Source: Luteibacter aegosomatissinici
GTDB lineage: Bacteria; Pseudomonadota; Gammaproteobacteria; Xanthomonadales; Rhodanobacteraceae
Length of the DNA: 64,000 bases
Assembly (NCBI RefSeq): GCF_023078495.1
Contig: NZ_CP095742.1
Coordinates: 4,030,001 to 4,094,000, forward strand
Reading direction: 5' to 3'
In this document: positions 1-8,798 of the stretch, piece after piece
Position numbering within the stretch: position 1 is the first letter of the stretch
How the letters are laid out: each line of letters opens with the position of its first letter
The notes under the pieces: model-generated
Seen by the model: the letters and a program-made list of their open reading frames with translations, nothing else
Told to the model about the DNA's origin: nothing
Databases searched by the model: none
Translations under genes and position numbers: made by a program

Positions 1-1445
1 GGCAGGTACTTCGTGACCGGGTCATCCCAGCGCAGCTTGCCCTGTGCGACGAGCCTGGCCAGCAGCGCGGTCGTCATCGCCTTGCTGTTCGAGGCGATCT
101 TGAAGCGCGTGTTCGCGTCGACCTTGTGCCCTTTAGCATCGAGCACGTCGCCTGCGGTGCGCCTGTAGACCACCCTACCCTCGTCGATGACACCGACCGC
201 CATGCCGGTCACCTTGTAGCGGGCCATGGCCTCGTCCACCAGCTGGTCGTACGAGGCGACCGCAGGTTTCGCCGTCGCCGCCTTCTCGTCATCCGCCCAT
301 ACGCGTAGCAGGTTGCCACCCCACAGCTTGGCGATGTCGGTGTCGGAGAAGCCGCGTGCCTTCAGGCCCGCCGTCACGTTGCGCGTCTCCGAGGCGTCCA
401 TCCACCCGGTGATCTCCCCACCGCCGTCGAAGTCCGAGGCGATACCGACGTGGTCTATCCCCGCGACCTGGACCATATGCTGGATGTGGTTGAGGAAATC
501 ATCCAGTGTCGCCAGCGGGTGCTCGTGCTGGATCTGCGCCATGCCCTCGACGTAGGCGGGCAGGTAATCGTGTTTCTCGCTGTCGTACGCCTTGTCGCCC
601 GCCTCCTTCGCCACACGTTGCTGCAAGATCTTCTCCGCCGCCTCGCGCGCGGGATCGATCTTCAGGAACTCCTTATAGGCCACGGCCTGGACGACACCGC
701 CCTTCGCAGCGATGGCGCGCAGCAGGTCATCCGAGAGGTTGCGCGGGTGATTGGTGAGCGCGCGTGCGGAGGAATGCGAGGCGATGATCGGCGCCTTCGA
801 CAGCGCCAGCACATCACGTACGCACGCATCCGAGGCGTGCGAGACATCCACCATCATGCCCAGCGCATTGGCGCGGGCCACCACCTGGCGGCCGAACGCG
901 CTGATACCCAGGTTGCTGTCCGGTTTGTCACCGAGGGTCTTGTCCGGCAGCGAGCTTCCGCAAAGGTCGTTATTGCCCACGTGGGCGAGCCCCACGTAAC
1001 GGGCGCCACGCGCATAGGCCGTATCCAGCCGGCGAAGGTCGTGGCCCAGCGAATAGCTGTTCTCGATACCAATCATCGCCGATAGCACGCCGGCCGCCTT
1101 GTTCGCACGCACATCCGCCGGCGTTCGCGCAGCACGGATCTGCCCGGGATACTGTTTCAGCATCCGGTCGATCGCGTCGTACTTGCGCGTCGCTTCGGCC
1201 ACCGCCTTCGCATATCCCGCGTCGGTAAGCGGCCCCTGCGCCACGTAGATGACAAAGAAGGCGGCATCCAGTCCGCCCCGGCGCATCTTCGGCAGGTCGA
1301 CCTTGAGCGGGCCATCCCTGCCGGCGTCGAACTTAGGATCAGCCATGTAGGACAGGGGGATGTCCACGTGGGTGTCGATCGTGAGGGGGTGGTCCTGGGC
1401 GTGGGCCGCCGAGGCGGCCAGAGCCAGAAGAAGCAGGCGTTTCAT
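1..1445 (-). CDS. M19 membrane dipeptidase fused to a serine beta-lactamase-like domain (3' end outside window)
   Basis: The reading frame runs without a stop from the ATG at 1445 to the left edge (about 481 residues visible). Residues 1-16 form a signal peptide (MKRLLLLALAASAAHA). Residues 20-385 look like peptidase M19 (renal dipeptidase family, dinuclear zinc, cleaves dipeptides with a C-terminal D-residue): the HxD zinc ligands are His26 and Asp28 (DTHVDIP), followed by GIENSYSLG, VDVSHASD, ASHSSARAL and IASDFDGGG. After a short linker the chain resembles the class C beta-lactamase/DD-peptidase fold, with an SxxK nucleophile motif Ser452-Asn-Ser-Lys455 in KIASNSKAMTTALL. The YxN and KTG-like motifs would lie outside the window. 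It starts 5 bases after the TonB receptor gene, so the two are probably co-transcribed. The family roles are established; the fusion is seen directly; peptide substrates of bacterial wall origin are inferred. Confidence 0.85.
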   Translation of the reverse strand, partial: MKRLLLLALAASAAHAQDHPLTIDTHVDIPLSYMADPKFDAGRDGPLKVDLPKMRRGGLDAAFFVIYVAQGPLTDAGYAKAVAEATRKYDAIDRMLKQYPGQIRAARTPADVRANKAAGVLSAMIGIENSYSLGHDLRRLDTAYARGARYVGLAHVGNNDLCGSSLPDKTLGDKPDSNLGISAFGRQVVARANALGMMVDVSHASDACVRDVLALSKAPIIASHSSARALTNHPRNLSDDLLRAIAAKGGVVQAVAYKEFLKIDPAREAAEKILQQRVAKEAGDKAYDSEKHDYLPAYVEGMAQIQHEHPLATLDDFLNHIQHMVQVAGIDHVGIASDFDGGGEITGWMDASETRNVTAGLKARGFSDTDIAKLWGGNLLRVWADDEKAATAKPAVASYDQLVDEAMARYKVTGMAVGVIDEGRVVYRRTAGDVLDAKGHKVDANTRFKIASNSKAMTTALLARLVAQGKLRWDDPVTKYL

Positions 1446-1450
1446 CGTCG

Positions 1451-4444
1451 TCAGAAGTCGATGGAGACGGTGAGCTGGCCGAAGCGCGGCGACTGGAAGC
1501 GCTGGGGCTGCAGGTAGGTCGGGTTCAGGCCGCCCACGCTGGTCTGCAGATCCTGGTCCACGCCCAGCGTGCGCTGCTGGTTGAGCACGTTGTACACGGC
1601 GAACTTCACGCGGAGGTTGTTCTTCTCGTCGATCGGCAGCAGGTAGGTGATGCTGGCGTTGAGGTTGAAGGTCCAGGGCGTGCGATCGGCACCGCGCGGC
1701 GAACGCTGGTACACGCGGTTTTCCGAGACCGGATCGGCGCAGTTTTCCACGCAGATGAAGTAGCTGTGGTACACGGTGCCGTCGTAAGGGTTACCCACGC
1801 CATAGCCGGTGATCGGGCTGCCCGAGAGGGCCGTCAGGTCCGCGCCGACCTGCCACTGCTTGTTGATCGCGTAGGTGCCGCGCAGCTTGAACTGATGGCG
1901 ATGATCGTTCGGCAGGTAGCCACCATTGAGGTTCACCCACGGATCGTCGAAGTTCTCGGTGCGGCCGGTATCGTCGAAGTTCGTATCCGAGTTCACGGGA
2001 CCCTCGGCGTTGCCCCGGCTCCAGGAAAGCACGTACGACGCGTTGAACATCCACTTTTCGTCCCACGCGCGATCCAGCTGGAACTCCAGCGAGCCGAACG
2101 TACGGCGTGGCTTCTTCCAGCCACGCTGGCCCAGGTAATTGCCCTGGGCGTCATACATGGCCCAGCCTTCCCTGGAGGTATCGATGGTGATGTAGCCATC
2201 GGGCACGCCATCGCAGTTGGTGTCCCCATACACGGTGGTCTTGCGGCCGGGGTTACCCATCACGTAGCCGATGTAGCCATCGCCGCCGCACTGCGGCGTG
2301 GCGCTGATCTCCATGTCGTCGATCGCGTTGTGCAGCTTGCGGTAGGTACCGCTCACGCCCCACGACCATTTGTCGTCCAACGCCTGCTGGAAGCCCAGGA
2401 TGGCTTCGTCCTGATAGACCGAATCCATGTGCTTGTCGACCTCGGCGCGCAGGTCGCCGACGGTGCCATTGCCCTGTGAATCATCCACCGGACCGATCTG
2501 CGGCCCCAGAATGGGCACGGCGTACTGGCCGCCATTGCGATCCAGGATCTGGTAGCCGTCGAAGCCGTAGTACGTACGCTGGTCGAGCAGGCCGCCTGCC
2601 TGCTTGATGTTGATCACGTTGGCCACGGGCAGGTAGTAGCGCCCCAGATTGCCGAAGATCTTGGTCGTACCGTCGCCCTTGATATCCCAGGAGAAGCCCA
2701 GGCGCGGCGCGAGCATGTTGTCCATCTTGATGTAGCTCTTGCCCTCGCCGGTCTTGTTGTCGAAGGCGTCCCGGCGCAGGCCGGCATTGAGCAGGAAATC
2801 GGGCGTGATGTTCCAGTTATCCTCGATGTAGTAGGCGTTATTGTCCGTCTCGAAGGTGCCTTCGATCTCGTAGCGGCGCGCACGCACATAGGCGGTGTAA
2901 CCATCCGGAACGACGCCGCCGTTTTCAATGGTGGCACCGGGGGTGGTCGTGTAGATGTTGTAGTAGTACGCCCCCGGCCCCGGGTAATGGCGCGAGTAGT
3001 CCGAGGTATCCACTTCGTGGTCGTAACCGAAGCGGACCACGTGGTCACCCAGCGTCCATTCGAAATCGGCGCGGCCCTGCTTACGCGTGTCGTTGCGCTT
3101 CTCCACCGCGGTGCTCGTGCTACAGCCCAGCGGCACACCGGGTGCCGGCACCGCGCTGGCACGCGCGACGGGGTTGCATTCGGCATCCGACAGGCCGCGC
3201 GTGTAATCCTCGCGGTTGTTCTTGCCGTACATCAGCTTCATCGAGAGGTTATCGACCAGGTAGCTGGTGAACGTGGTGTTCCAGTTCTTGCCGCCGGTAT
3301 CGCTGTAGATCTCGTCCTGCTTGATGCCCTTGGTGTGGCTGTCGTAGTCGTAGGTATAAACCGAACCCACGTTCTTGTCCTTGTCCGAGAAGGCCATGAA
3401 CTCGAGCAGGTTCTTGTCGTTGATATGCCAGTCGACCTTGCCGCCCCAGAACCCCGAATCGGTATCGTTCTGGGTGAGCACCGTGCCGGCGTTATCGGTG
3501 TTCTGCGGGGTGTAGCCACGCGCCTCGTACATGGCGAAGAAGAACAGCTTGTCCTTCACGATGGGGCCCGACGCATACACGTTCATCTTGGTGCGGGTGT
3601 AGTGGTCCTCGGACGAGGTGATGTAGCGCTCGCCATCCCAGTAGCGGTTCTTTGTGGTGGCCTGCAGGTCGCTGGGCTCGAAGGTCATTTCCCCACCGGC
3701 CTTGAACTCGTTCGTACCCGACCGGGTCACGGCATTCACCACGCCGCCGGTCGTGCGGCCGAACTCCACCGAGTAACCGCCAGTCTTGACCTGGAACTCC
3801 TGGTAGAACGCGAACGGCGCTTCGGAGAAGCCGTTGCGGTTATAGAAATCGGTGACGTTCAGGCCGTTCACGTAGAACGAGTTCTCCGCCACCGATGAGC
3901 CACCGAACGAAATGCCACCGAAACCGGCGTTGCCCTTGTTCACGCCGGGCGCCAGCAGGGCCACGGCCTGCACGTTCTGGTCCACCGGCAGGCGGCGGAT
4001 TTCTTCGCGACTCAGGTTCGTCGCGGTTTCGGTGGAGCTCACGTCCACCGCGGAAATCACCACGGGGGCACTGACCTGCACGCCTTCGAGGTTGGTGGTG
4101 GACTGCTGCCGCTCCACGAGGTTCACCGTGGTGGCATTACCCAGGCTCACGTTCACTTCGGCGGTCTGTCCCACGGGTGCGCCGTCAAGCGAGCTGTCCA
4201 GCCGGTAATGGCCTACGGGCAGGAACGGGAAGCGGTAGCTGCCGTCACGATCGGCCGTGACGGTTCGGGTGAGCCCCGTCGAGGGATCGCGCACCGTGAC
4301 GCTGGCGCCCGGTTTCGTGCGGCCGATGATCGAACCATCGGTGTTCGCGGCGTGTGCGCCGGGCGTTGCGAGCAGGCCAAGGCCTATCGCAAGGCACAAG
4401 GCGCCGTGGCGCAACACGCGCCGGTTCGTCTTGGTATCCCCCAT
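1451..4444 (-). CDS. TonB-dependent receptor, Oar-like, with N-terminal carboxypeptidase-regulatory-like domain
   Basis: A 997-residue outer-membrane receptor. The signal peptide ends at about residue 32 (LGLLATPGAHA). Residues 35-115 are a CarboxypepD_reg-like beta-sandwich (GASVTVRDPSTGLTRTV, DGSYRFPFLPVGHYRL), as in Oar-type receptors. A plug domain follows (about 130-240; GGVVNAVTRSGTNEFK is typical), then a long beta-barrel rich in aromatic and Asn/Asp residues that ends in Phe (QLTVSIDF), the usual outer-membrane insertion signal. The start has a GGGGAG ribosome site just upstream. It lies 42 bases after the transglutaminase-like gene and 5 bases before the M19 fusion gene, so the three form a likely operon. 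Oar-like receptors take up large substrates such as peptides or proteins; the actual ligand cannot be read from the sequence, and a wall-peptide ligand is inferred from the neighbours. Confidence 0.93.
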   Translation of the reverse strand: MGDTKTNRRVLRHGALCLAIGLGLLATPGAHAANTDGSIIGRTKPGASVTVRDPSTGLTRTVTADRDGSYRFPFLPVGHYRLDSSLDGAPVGQTAEVNVSLGNATTVNLVERQQSTTNLEGVQVSAPVVISAVDVSSTETATNLSREEIRRLPVDQNVQAVALLAPGVNKGNAGFGGISFGGSSVAENSFYVNGLNVTDFYNRNGFSEAPFAFYQEFQVKTGGYSVEFGRTTGGVVNAVTRSGTNEFKAGGEMTFEPSDLQATTKNRYWDGERYITSSEDHYTRTKMNVYASGPIVKDKLFFFAMYEARGYTPQNTDNAGTVLTQNDTDSGFWGGKVDWHINDKNLLEFMAFSDKDKNVGSVYTYDYDSHTKGIKQDEIYSDTGGKNWNTTFTSYLVDNLSMKLMYGKNNREDYTRGLSDAECNPVARASAVPAPGVPLGCSTSTAVEKRNDTRKQGRADFEWTLGDHVVRFGYDHEVDTSDYSRHYPGPGAYYYNIYTTTPGATIENGGVVPDGYTAYVRARRYEIEGTFETDNNAYYIEDNWNITPDFLLNAGLRRDAFDNKTGEGKSYIKMDNMLAPRLGFSWDIKGDGTTKIFGNLGRYYLPVANVINIKQAGGLLDQRTYYGFDGYQILDRNGGQYAVPILGPQIGPVDDSQGNGTVGDLRAEVDKHMDSVYQDEAILGFQQALDDKWSWGVSGTYRKLHNAIDDMEISATPQCGGDGYIGYVMGNPGRKTTVYGDTNCDGVPDGYITIDTSREGWAMYDAQGNYLGQRGWKKPRRTFGSLEFQLDRAWDEKWMFNASYVLSWSRGNAEGPVNSDTNFDDTGRTENFDDPWVNLNGGYLPNDHRHQFKLRGTYAINKQWQVGADLTALSGSPITGYGVGNPYDGTVYHSYFICVENCADPVSENRVYQRSPRGADRTPWTFNLNASITYLLPIDEKNNLRVKFAVYNVLNQQRTLGVDQDLQTSVGGLNPTYLQPQRFQSPRFGQLTVSIDF

Positions 4445-4486
4445 CTCCCCACTCCCATAAGATGATGTTTCGGGTTGTCGGGCTGG

Positions 4487-6058
4487 CTATCGGTGCGCCG
4501 TAGCGTCCCCTCGCGACGGTTCGACGCGATGCCAGCTGAAGTCGTAGTCCCACTGATCGAAGTACAGGTTGCCGCCCTTCCACTCCACCTCGCCGCGCTG
4601 CGAATCCACCGTTTCGGAACGGGGGAACGTCTTCGCCGGAACGAAGGCTTGCGAGAAGTCATCGTTGAAGGCGACGCGGTACGCGTCGAGCCCACCGAGA
4701 TAGAAGTACTCGAGCTGCTTGTCGCCGTTCAATCGGCCAAAGGTCACGTCGACCGGCACCCAGCCATACGGCGCGAGATACACCTGGCCCCAGTCGTGGA
4801 TGTTGTTGTACGTGCCATCGGAGAACATCCAGCCCGATTGCCAGCGCGCGGGAATGCCATTCAAGCGCAGCAGCGTCATGAGCAACAGCGTCTGCTCACC
4901 GCAATCGCCATGGCCCGCGTGCAGCGTGTAATCGCTGATGTTCGGGATCGTGGAGTATTCGCGTGCGCCAGCCCATGGAATCGTATCGACGGCCGCGAAA
5001 AGCTTCTGTGCGATGCGATAGGGGTTCGTCTCGTTACCGACCACTTTCTTCGAATACGCCCGCATCGCTTCCGTGAAGAGGATATGCGGCGCGCGTTCTT
5101 CGACGAACGGCTTCAGCTCCGGTGTGATCGACGTACGAACCACCTTCGATGGATCGATATTGAAATCGCGGCCATACAGCGTGGCCTGCCAGGTCACTGA
5201 AAACACAGTGGGCTTGCCGGCCACGGCTGTCTGCTCGAGGTACACCGTGCGCTGGAGCGTGTCGCTGGGTTTCGTCGCGAAGGCCTCGGGGACGTGCGCG
5301 ACGAGCTGCACGTTTTCCTGCTGCCCACTGATCTCGCGCGGGAACGGCAGCCACGCACGCAGCGTTTCGCCAGCGGGTACGGCATCGGCGCGAACGGTAA
5401 GGGTCTGCGTCACTTCCTCGCGCATGGGCAGCACGCTGCTGCTGCCCGTTCGTGCGGCCGCAGCGCGAATGGCGCGGTGGTGATCGTTCAATACTTCGTT
5501 GGGGCCGTCGTTGAACGGCGTTTGTTCCTTGCGCCGCGCGCGAGCCTCGGCACTCAGGCGGAACAGGTTGGCCGGTGCGCGGTTGAAGTAGAGCGTCCGG
5601 CCATCGATCACCTGCTTTTCCAGCAAACCCGCCGCGTCCCACCTCGCGAATTCGGCGTCGGTAAGGTCGGGGATCTGCTTTTGCAGGCGTGCCTTGGCGG
5701 CGGCGGTGTCGAGTTTGAAATCGAGCAGGATGCGGCGCATGCGTTCGCGCTGGAAGAGCAGGGTTTGCTGTTGTGCCGGTTCGAGACCGGGTTGGGCCAG
5801 GGCCGTGGTGATCGTCGCTTCGGCGTCCTTGAAGTGGCCGGTGTCGATCTGTTGGCTGGCGCGTGCAGCCGGCGTGCCGCGTGTTGGGGACGGGGGCAAG
5901 CTCCCATCGCGCGCAAGCGCGCTCCTACAGGGGGCCGAGGCGGCATTGGTCTCGCACGGCGCTTGCAGGAGCGCGCTTGCGCGCGATGCCCCTGGCGCCA
6001 GCACGAGGCAGGCGGCCAGGGCGTGGCAGGCAATGGATTTGCGAAGAGCCGCTTGCAC
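4487..6058 (-). CDS. Secreted transglutaminase-like cysteine-protease-fold protein
   Basis: About 523 residues from a GTG start at 6058. The C-terminal half has the transglutaminase-core triad: Cys in GHGDCGEQTLLLMTLL, His in NNIHDWGQVYL and Asp in GWVPVDVTF. The region before it is a beta-rich domain typical of bacterial transglutaminase-like proteins. An ATG at 6124 is in frame, but it lies inside a promoter-like element (TTGACC, 17 bases, TACACA). From the GTG the protein begins with a compact signal peptide (QAALRKSIACHALAACLVLAPG), so the GTG is preferred. Two inverted REP hairpins (5906-5930 and 5963-5987) lie inside the frame and encode peptides such as SALARDG just after the signal peptide. 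The gene is first in a likely operon with the TonB receptor and the M19 fusion. The enzymatic reaction is unknown; peptide hydrolysis is a guess from the fold. Confidence 0.85.
   Translation of the reverse strand: MQAALRKSIACHALAACLVLAPGASRASALLQAPCETNAASAPCRSALARDGSLPPSPTRGTPAARASQQIDTGHFKDAEATITTALAQPGLEPAQQQTLLFQRERMRRILLDFKLDTAAAKARLQKQIPDLTDAEFARWDAAGLLEKQVIDGRTLYFNRAPANLFRLSAEARARRKEQTPFNDGPNEVLNDHHRAIRAAAARTGSSSVLPMREEVTQTLTVRADAVPAGETLRAWLPFPREISGQQENVQLVAHVPEAFATKPSDTLQRTVYLEQTAVAGKPTVFSVTWQATLYGRDFNIDPSKVVRTSITPELKPFVEERAPHILFTEAMRAYSKKVVGNETNPYRIAQKLFAAVDTIPWAGAREYSTIPNISDYTLHAGHGDCGEQTLLLMTLLRLNGIPARWQSGWMFSDGTYNNIHDWGQVYLAPYGWVPVDVTFGRLNGDKQLEYFYLGGLDAYRVAFNDDFSQAFVPAKTFPRSETVDSQRGEVEWKGGNLYFDQWDYDFSWHRVEPSRGDATAHR
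5906..5987. repeat. Inverted pair of GTAG-type REP hairpins inside a coding sequence
   Basis: Two REP units face each other: 5906-5930 (minus orientation; stem GCGCGC-TT-GCGCGC, head GTAGGAGC) and 5963-5987 (plus orientation, head GCAGGAGC). They are translated in frame as part of the transglutaminase-like protein, avoiding the TAG in the head. Confidence 0.85.
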
Positions 6059-6106
6059 CGTTCGGTATCCCCGTTGCACCGTGGTGGGTGGGTCGTGCGT
6101 CAGGGC

Positions 6107-6135
6107 TGTGTAACATGCTTGCAAACGCCGGTCAA
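6107..6135 (-). promoter_or_regulatory. Candidate sigma-70 promoter for the transglutaminase/TonB receptor/M19 operon
   Basis: On the minus strand TTGACC (6135-6130) is followed after 17 bases by TACACA (6112-6107). Transcription would start near 6100, downstream of the ATG at 6124 and upstream of the GTG at 6058. On the plus strand TTGCAA (6119-6124), 16 bases and TATGCT (6141-6146) could drive the divergent genes. Pattern match only. Confidence 0.4.
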
Positions 6136-6212
6136 TAATTTATGCTGCCGACTAGTTCGTCAGGAATAGATAATTCCGAGACGCCGTGCGGCACCACCCT
6201 GGGAGGGGACGC

Positions 6213-7361
6213 GTGATCCAGTCGGTTTGGCCTTACCTGGCCGTGATGCTCCTTGCCGCCGGCTTCTGGCCGGCCATCGAAAGGCGTTTCGGCTGGAAGG
6301 TGTTCGAGATCCTTCCGCCCATCGTGCTCACCTACCTCACCGTCACCGCGCTCTCCGTGGCGGGGCTGTGGACGGCGTCGCCCGAGATCCACGAGGCGCA
6401 GGAGATGCTGGTGAAGCGCATGGTGCCGGCCCTGCTCTTCCTGCTCATGATCAACTGCGACCTGCGTGCCATCCTGGCGCTGGGACCGCGCGTGCTGGGT
6501 GTGTTCGCCTGCACCTCCATCAGCCTGTTCGCTGCGTTCGTGCTGGCCTTCCTGCTTTACCGTCACTGGATGCCGGGCAATGGCTGGATGCCGCTGGCTT
6601 CGCTGTCAGGCAGCTGGGTCGGCGGCACCGCCAACATGATCGCGGTGAAGCAGGCCATCGGCATGTCCGATACGTCACTGGCCACCACCCTGCTGACCGA
6701 CGCGTTGTGCTACTCCATGTGGGTGGTGGTGCTGTTCGCCGTTGCCCGGCTGGCGCCGGCCTTTAACCGCTGGACGAAGGCGCGTTCCAGCGCCGACATG
6801 GCCGTCGCCGATACGGCGGTGCGCGCTCCCGCCACCGTCGATAGCGTGCTGCTGTGGCTCGGCCTGGCGCTGGCCGTCGCGGCCATCGCCACCTCGCTGG
6901 GGAACAGGCTGCCGGTCGGCAGCATGGTCTCCGCCACCACCTGGACCATCCTCATCGCGACATTCGCTGGCCTGTTCGCCGCGCACACGCCGCTGGCACG
7001 GCTACCCGGCGCACAGGCGGTTTCCAGCGCCATGCTCATTTCCGTCGTGGCCGTGCTCGCCTCGCAGAGCAGCTTCGCCGGCATTGCCGCTGCCCCGCTA
7101 TACCTGCTGTGTGGCGTCACGGTCATTGCCTTGCACGCCATCTTCCTGTGCGGCTTCGCCCGCATATTCCACTTCGACCTGTACCTGTGCGGCATCTCCT
7201 CGCTGGCCCATATCGGCGGCGTGGCGGCCACCCCGGTGCTGGCCGCTACGTATTCGCGCTCGCTGGTACCGGTGGGCATCCTGCTTGCGCTGCTGGGTTA
7301 TATCCTCGGTACGGGCTTCGGCCTGGTCGTCGCTTCCGTTCTTTCCGCGCTGGCTACCTGA
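6213..7361 (+). CDS. DUF819 family integral membrane protein (putative permease)
   Basis: 382 residues from a GTG start at 6213, chosen because GGGAGGGG lies five bases upstream; an upstream ATG at 6186 has no ribosome site and adds a non-hydrophobic tail. About 10-11 hydrophobic segments fill the chain. The Gly-rich GSWVGGTANMIAVKQAIG and the C-terminal SSLAHIGGVAATPVLAATY are hallmarks of DUF819 (YjcL-like) proteins, whose pseudo-twofold repeats resemble secondary transporters. It is the first gene of a plus-strand run with an NlpC/P60 endopeptidase, a dipeptide epimerase and an RpiR regulator, which suggests that it imports murein-derived peptides or D/L-amino acids. The substrate is inferred; no member is named here by biochemical evidence. 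Confidence 0.85.
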   Translation: MIQSVWPYLAVMLLAAGFWPAIERRFGWKVFEILPPIVLTYLTVTALSVAGLWTASPEIHEAQEMLVKRMVPALLFLLMINCDLRAILALGPRVLGVFACTSISLFAAFVLAFLLYRHWMPGNGWMPLASLSGSWVGGTANMIAVKQAIGMSDTSLATTLLTDALCYSMWVVVLFAVARLAPAFNRWTKARSSADMAVADTAVRAPATVDSVLLWLGLALAVAAIATSLGNRLPVGSMVSATTWTILIATFAGLFAAHTPLARLPGAQAVSSAMLISVVAVLASQSSFAGIAAAPLYLLCGVTVIALHAIFLCGFARIFHFDLYLCGISSLAHIGGVAATPVLAATYSRSLVPVGILLALLGYILGTGFGLVVASVLSALAT

Positions 7362-7362
7362 C

Positions 7363-8778
7363 ATGGACCTTGGCATGACTACCCTTCGCCATACCCTGCT
7401 CGCGGCGGCGCTCGCCCTGGCGGTGGCCGGCAGCCCGCTGGCACGCGCCGCCGATGTACCGGCCACCCCGCCCCCATCGGGTGTGCTGGGTGTCACGGAT
7501 GCCCAGCTGGATCCTTCGTTCTGGGTGTCGCGCCTGCCGGATGCGGACAAGGTCGTCCTGGATGCGCAGGCGATCGCCGCCCTCAACGACAAGGTCATGC
7601 GGCTGGATCCGTCCATGCACGATATCCGCCACCTGGGGGCGACACTGCCGCGTGACCAGGTGAAGGGCTGGATCACGAAGCTCACCAGCAAGCCCTCGAA
7701 GGCCTTGTATGACATGGAGGGCAAGGACGTACCTTCCGCCACGATCGACGCGATCATCGCCAATGCGGCGATCGATGCGATTCCCGCCAACGTCACCCCA
7801 CGTTACGGCATGGCCGTGCGTCGCAGCGCCCTGCGCGGCTTCCCAAGCGACCTGCGCGTGTTCAGCCACGCGGGCGATACCGATATCGACCGCTTCCAGG
7901 AAAGCACACTGTTTCCCGGCGATCCGCTGGTGGTGGTGCAGATGAGCCGCGATGGTCAATGGGCGTTCGTGGCGAGCCCGCGCTATGCGGCGTGGATGCA
8001 TGCGGCAGATATCGCGCACGGCGATGCGCAGGCGATCTTCGCCCATGTCGATGCCACGCCTTACCGCGTGATCACGGGCGCAAAGCCACAGACGGTATAT
8101 ACGCCCGAGGTTCCGGCGCTATCCGAGCTGCAGCTGGACATGGGTACGCGCGTACCGCTGGATACGACCCTGCCGCCCGATCAACCCGTGAACGGCCAGA
8201 CCGCGTATACCGCGTGGACGCTCAGCCTGCCACTGCGTGGCAACGACGGATCGCTGTCGTTCCACCCCGCCCTGCTCCAGCGCAACCAGGATTCCGCCGC
8301 CGGTTACCTGCCGCTTACCCGGGCCAACATCATCCGCCAGGCGTTCAAGTTCCTTGGCGAGCGCTACGGATGGGGCCATGCGTACAACGGCAGGGATTGC
8401 AGCGGCTTCGTTTCCGATGTGTACCGCAGCATGGGCCTGCAGATGCCGCGGAACACGGGTGACCAGGCGAAGAGCCCTGGCCTCGACCATACCCTCTACA
8501 CGGACAAGGATAGCCACGACGCCCGCGTGAAGGCGGCGATGGCGCTGCAACCTGGCGACCTCGTCTACATTCCCGGCCACGTGATGATGGTGATCGGCAC
8601 CATCGAGGGCCAGCCGTACGTGATCCACGATGTGGGTGGCATGAGCTACCGCCAGGCCGATGGCAGCATGCGCCGGGTGAAGCTCAATGCCGTGTCCGTG
8701 ACGCCGCTGCTCCCCATGATGTTCAACGACACGCAGACCTTTGTCGATCGCATGACCAGTATCGTGCGCATCCGCTAA
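7363..8778 (+). CDS. Secreted NlpC/P60 endopeptidase with SH3b region (gamma-D-Glu-diamino acid endopeptidase type)
   Basis: 471 residues beginning two bases after the DUF819 stop; an ATG at 7375 is an alternative start. A signal peptide (LLAAALALAVAGSPLARA) leads to an N-terminal SH3b-like module, with residues around 150-260 typical of YkfC/spr-type enzymes (WAFVASPRYAAWMHAADIA). The C-terminal NlpC/P60 domain shows the catalytic Cys in GRDCSGFVSDVYRSMG, His in PGHVMMVIGT and a third polar site in YVIHDVGG. Enzymes of this architecture cut the gamma-D-Glu to meso-Dap bond of murein peptides and release L-Ala-D-Glu, the substrate of the epimerase encoded next. The link to the epimerase matches the ykf operon of Bacillus (established); periplasmic action here is inferred from the signal peptide. 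Confidence 0.9.
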   Translation: MDLGMTTLRHTLLAAALALAVAGSPLARAADVPATPPPSGVLGVTDAQLDPSFWVSRLPDADKVVLDAQAIAALNDKVMRLDPSMHDIRHLGATLPRDQVKGWITKLTSKPSKALYDMEGKDVPSATIDAIIANAAIDAIPANVTPRYGMAVRRSALRGFPSDLRVFSHAGDTDIDRFQESTLFPGDPLVVVQMSRDGQWAFVASPRYAAWMHAADIAHGDAQAIFAHVDATPYRVITGAKPQTVYTPEVPALSELQLDMGTRVPLDTTLPPDQPVNGQTAYTAWTLSLPLRGNDGSLSFHPALLQRNQDSAAGYLPLTRANIIRQAFKFLGERYGWGHAYNGRDCSGFVSDVYRSMGLQMPRNTGDQAKSPGLDHTLYTDKDSHDARVKAAMALQPGDLVYIPGHVMMVIGTIEGQPYVIHDVGGMSYRQADGSMRRVKLNAVSVTPLLPMMFNDTQTFVDRMTSIVRIR

Positions 8779-8798
8779 ACGCCGAACGACAGGATTTT

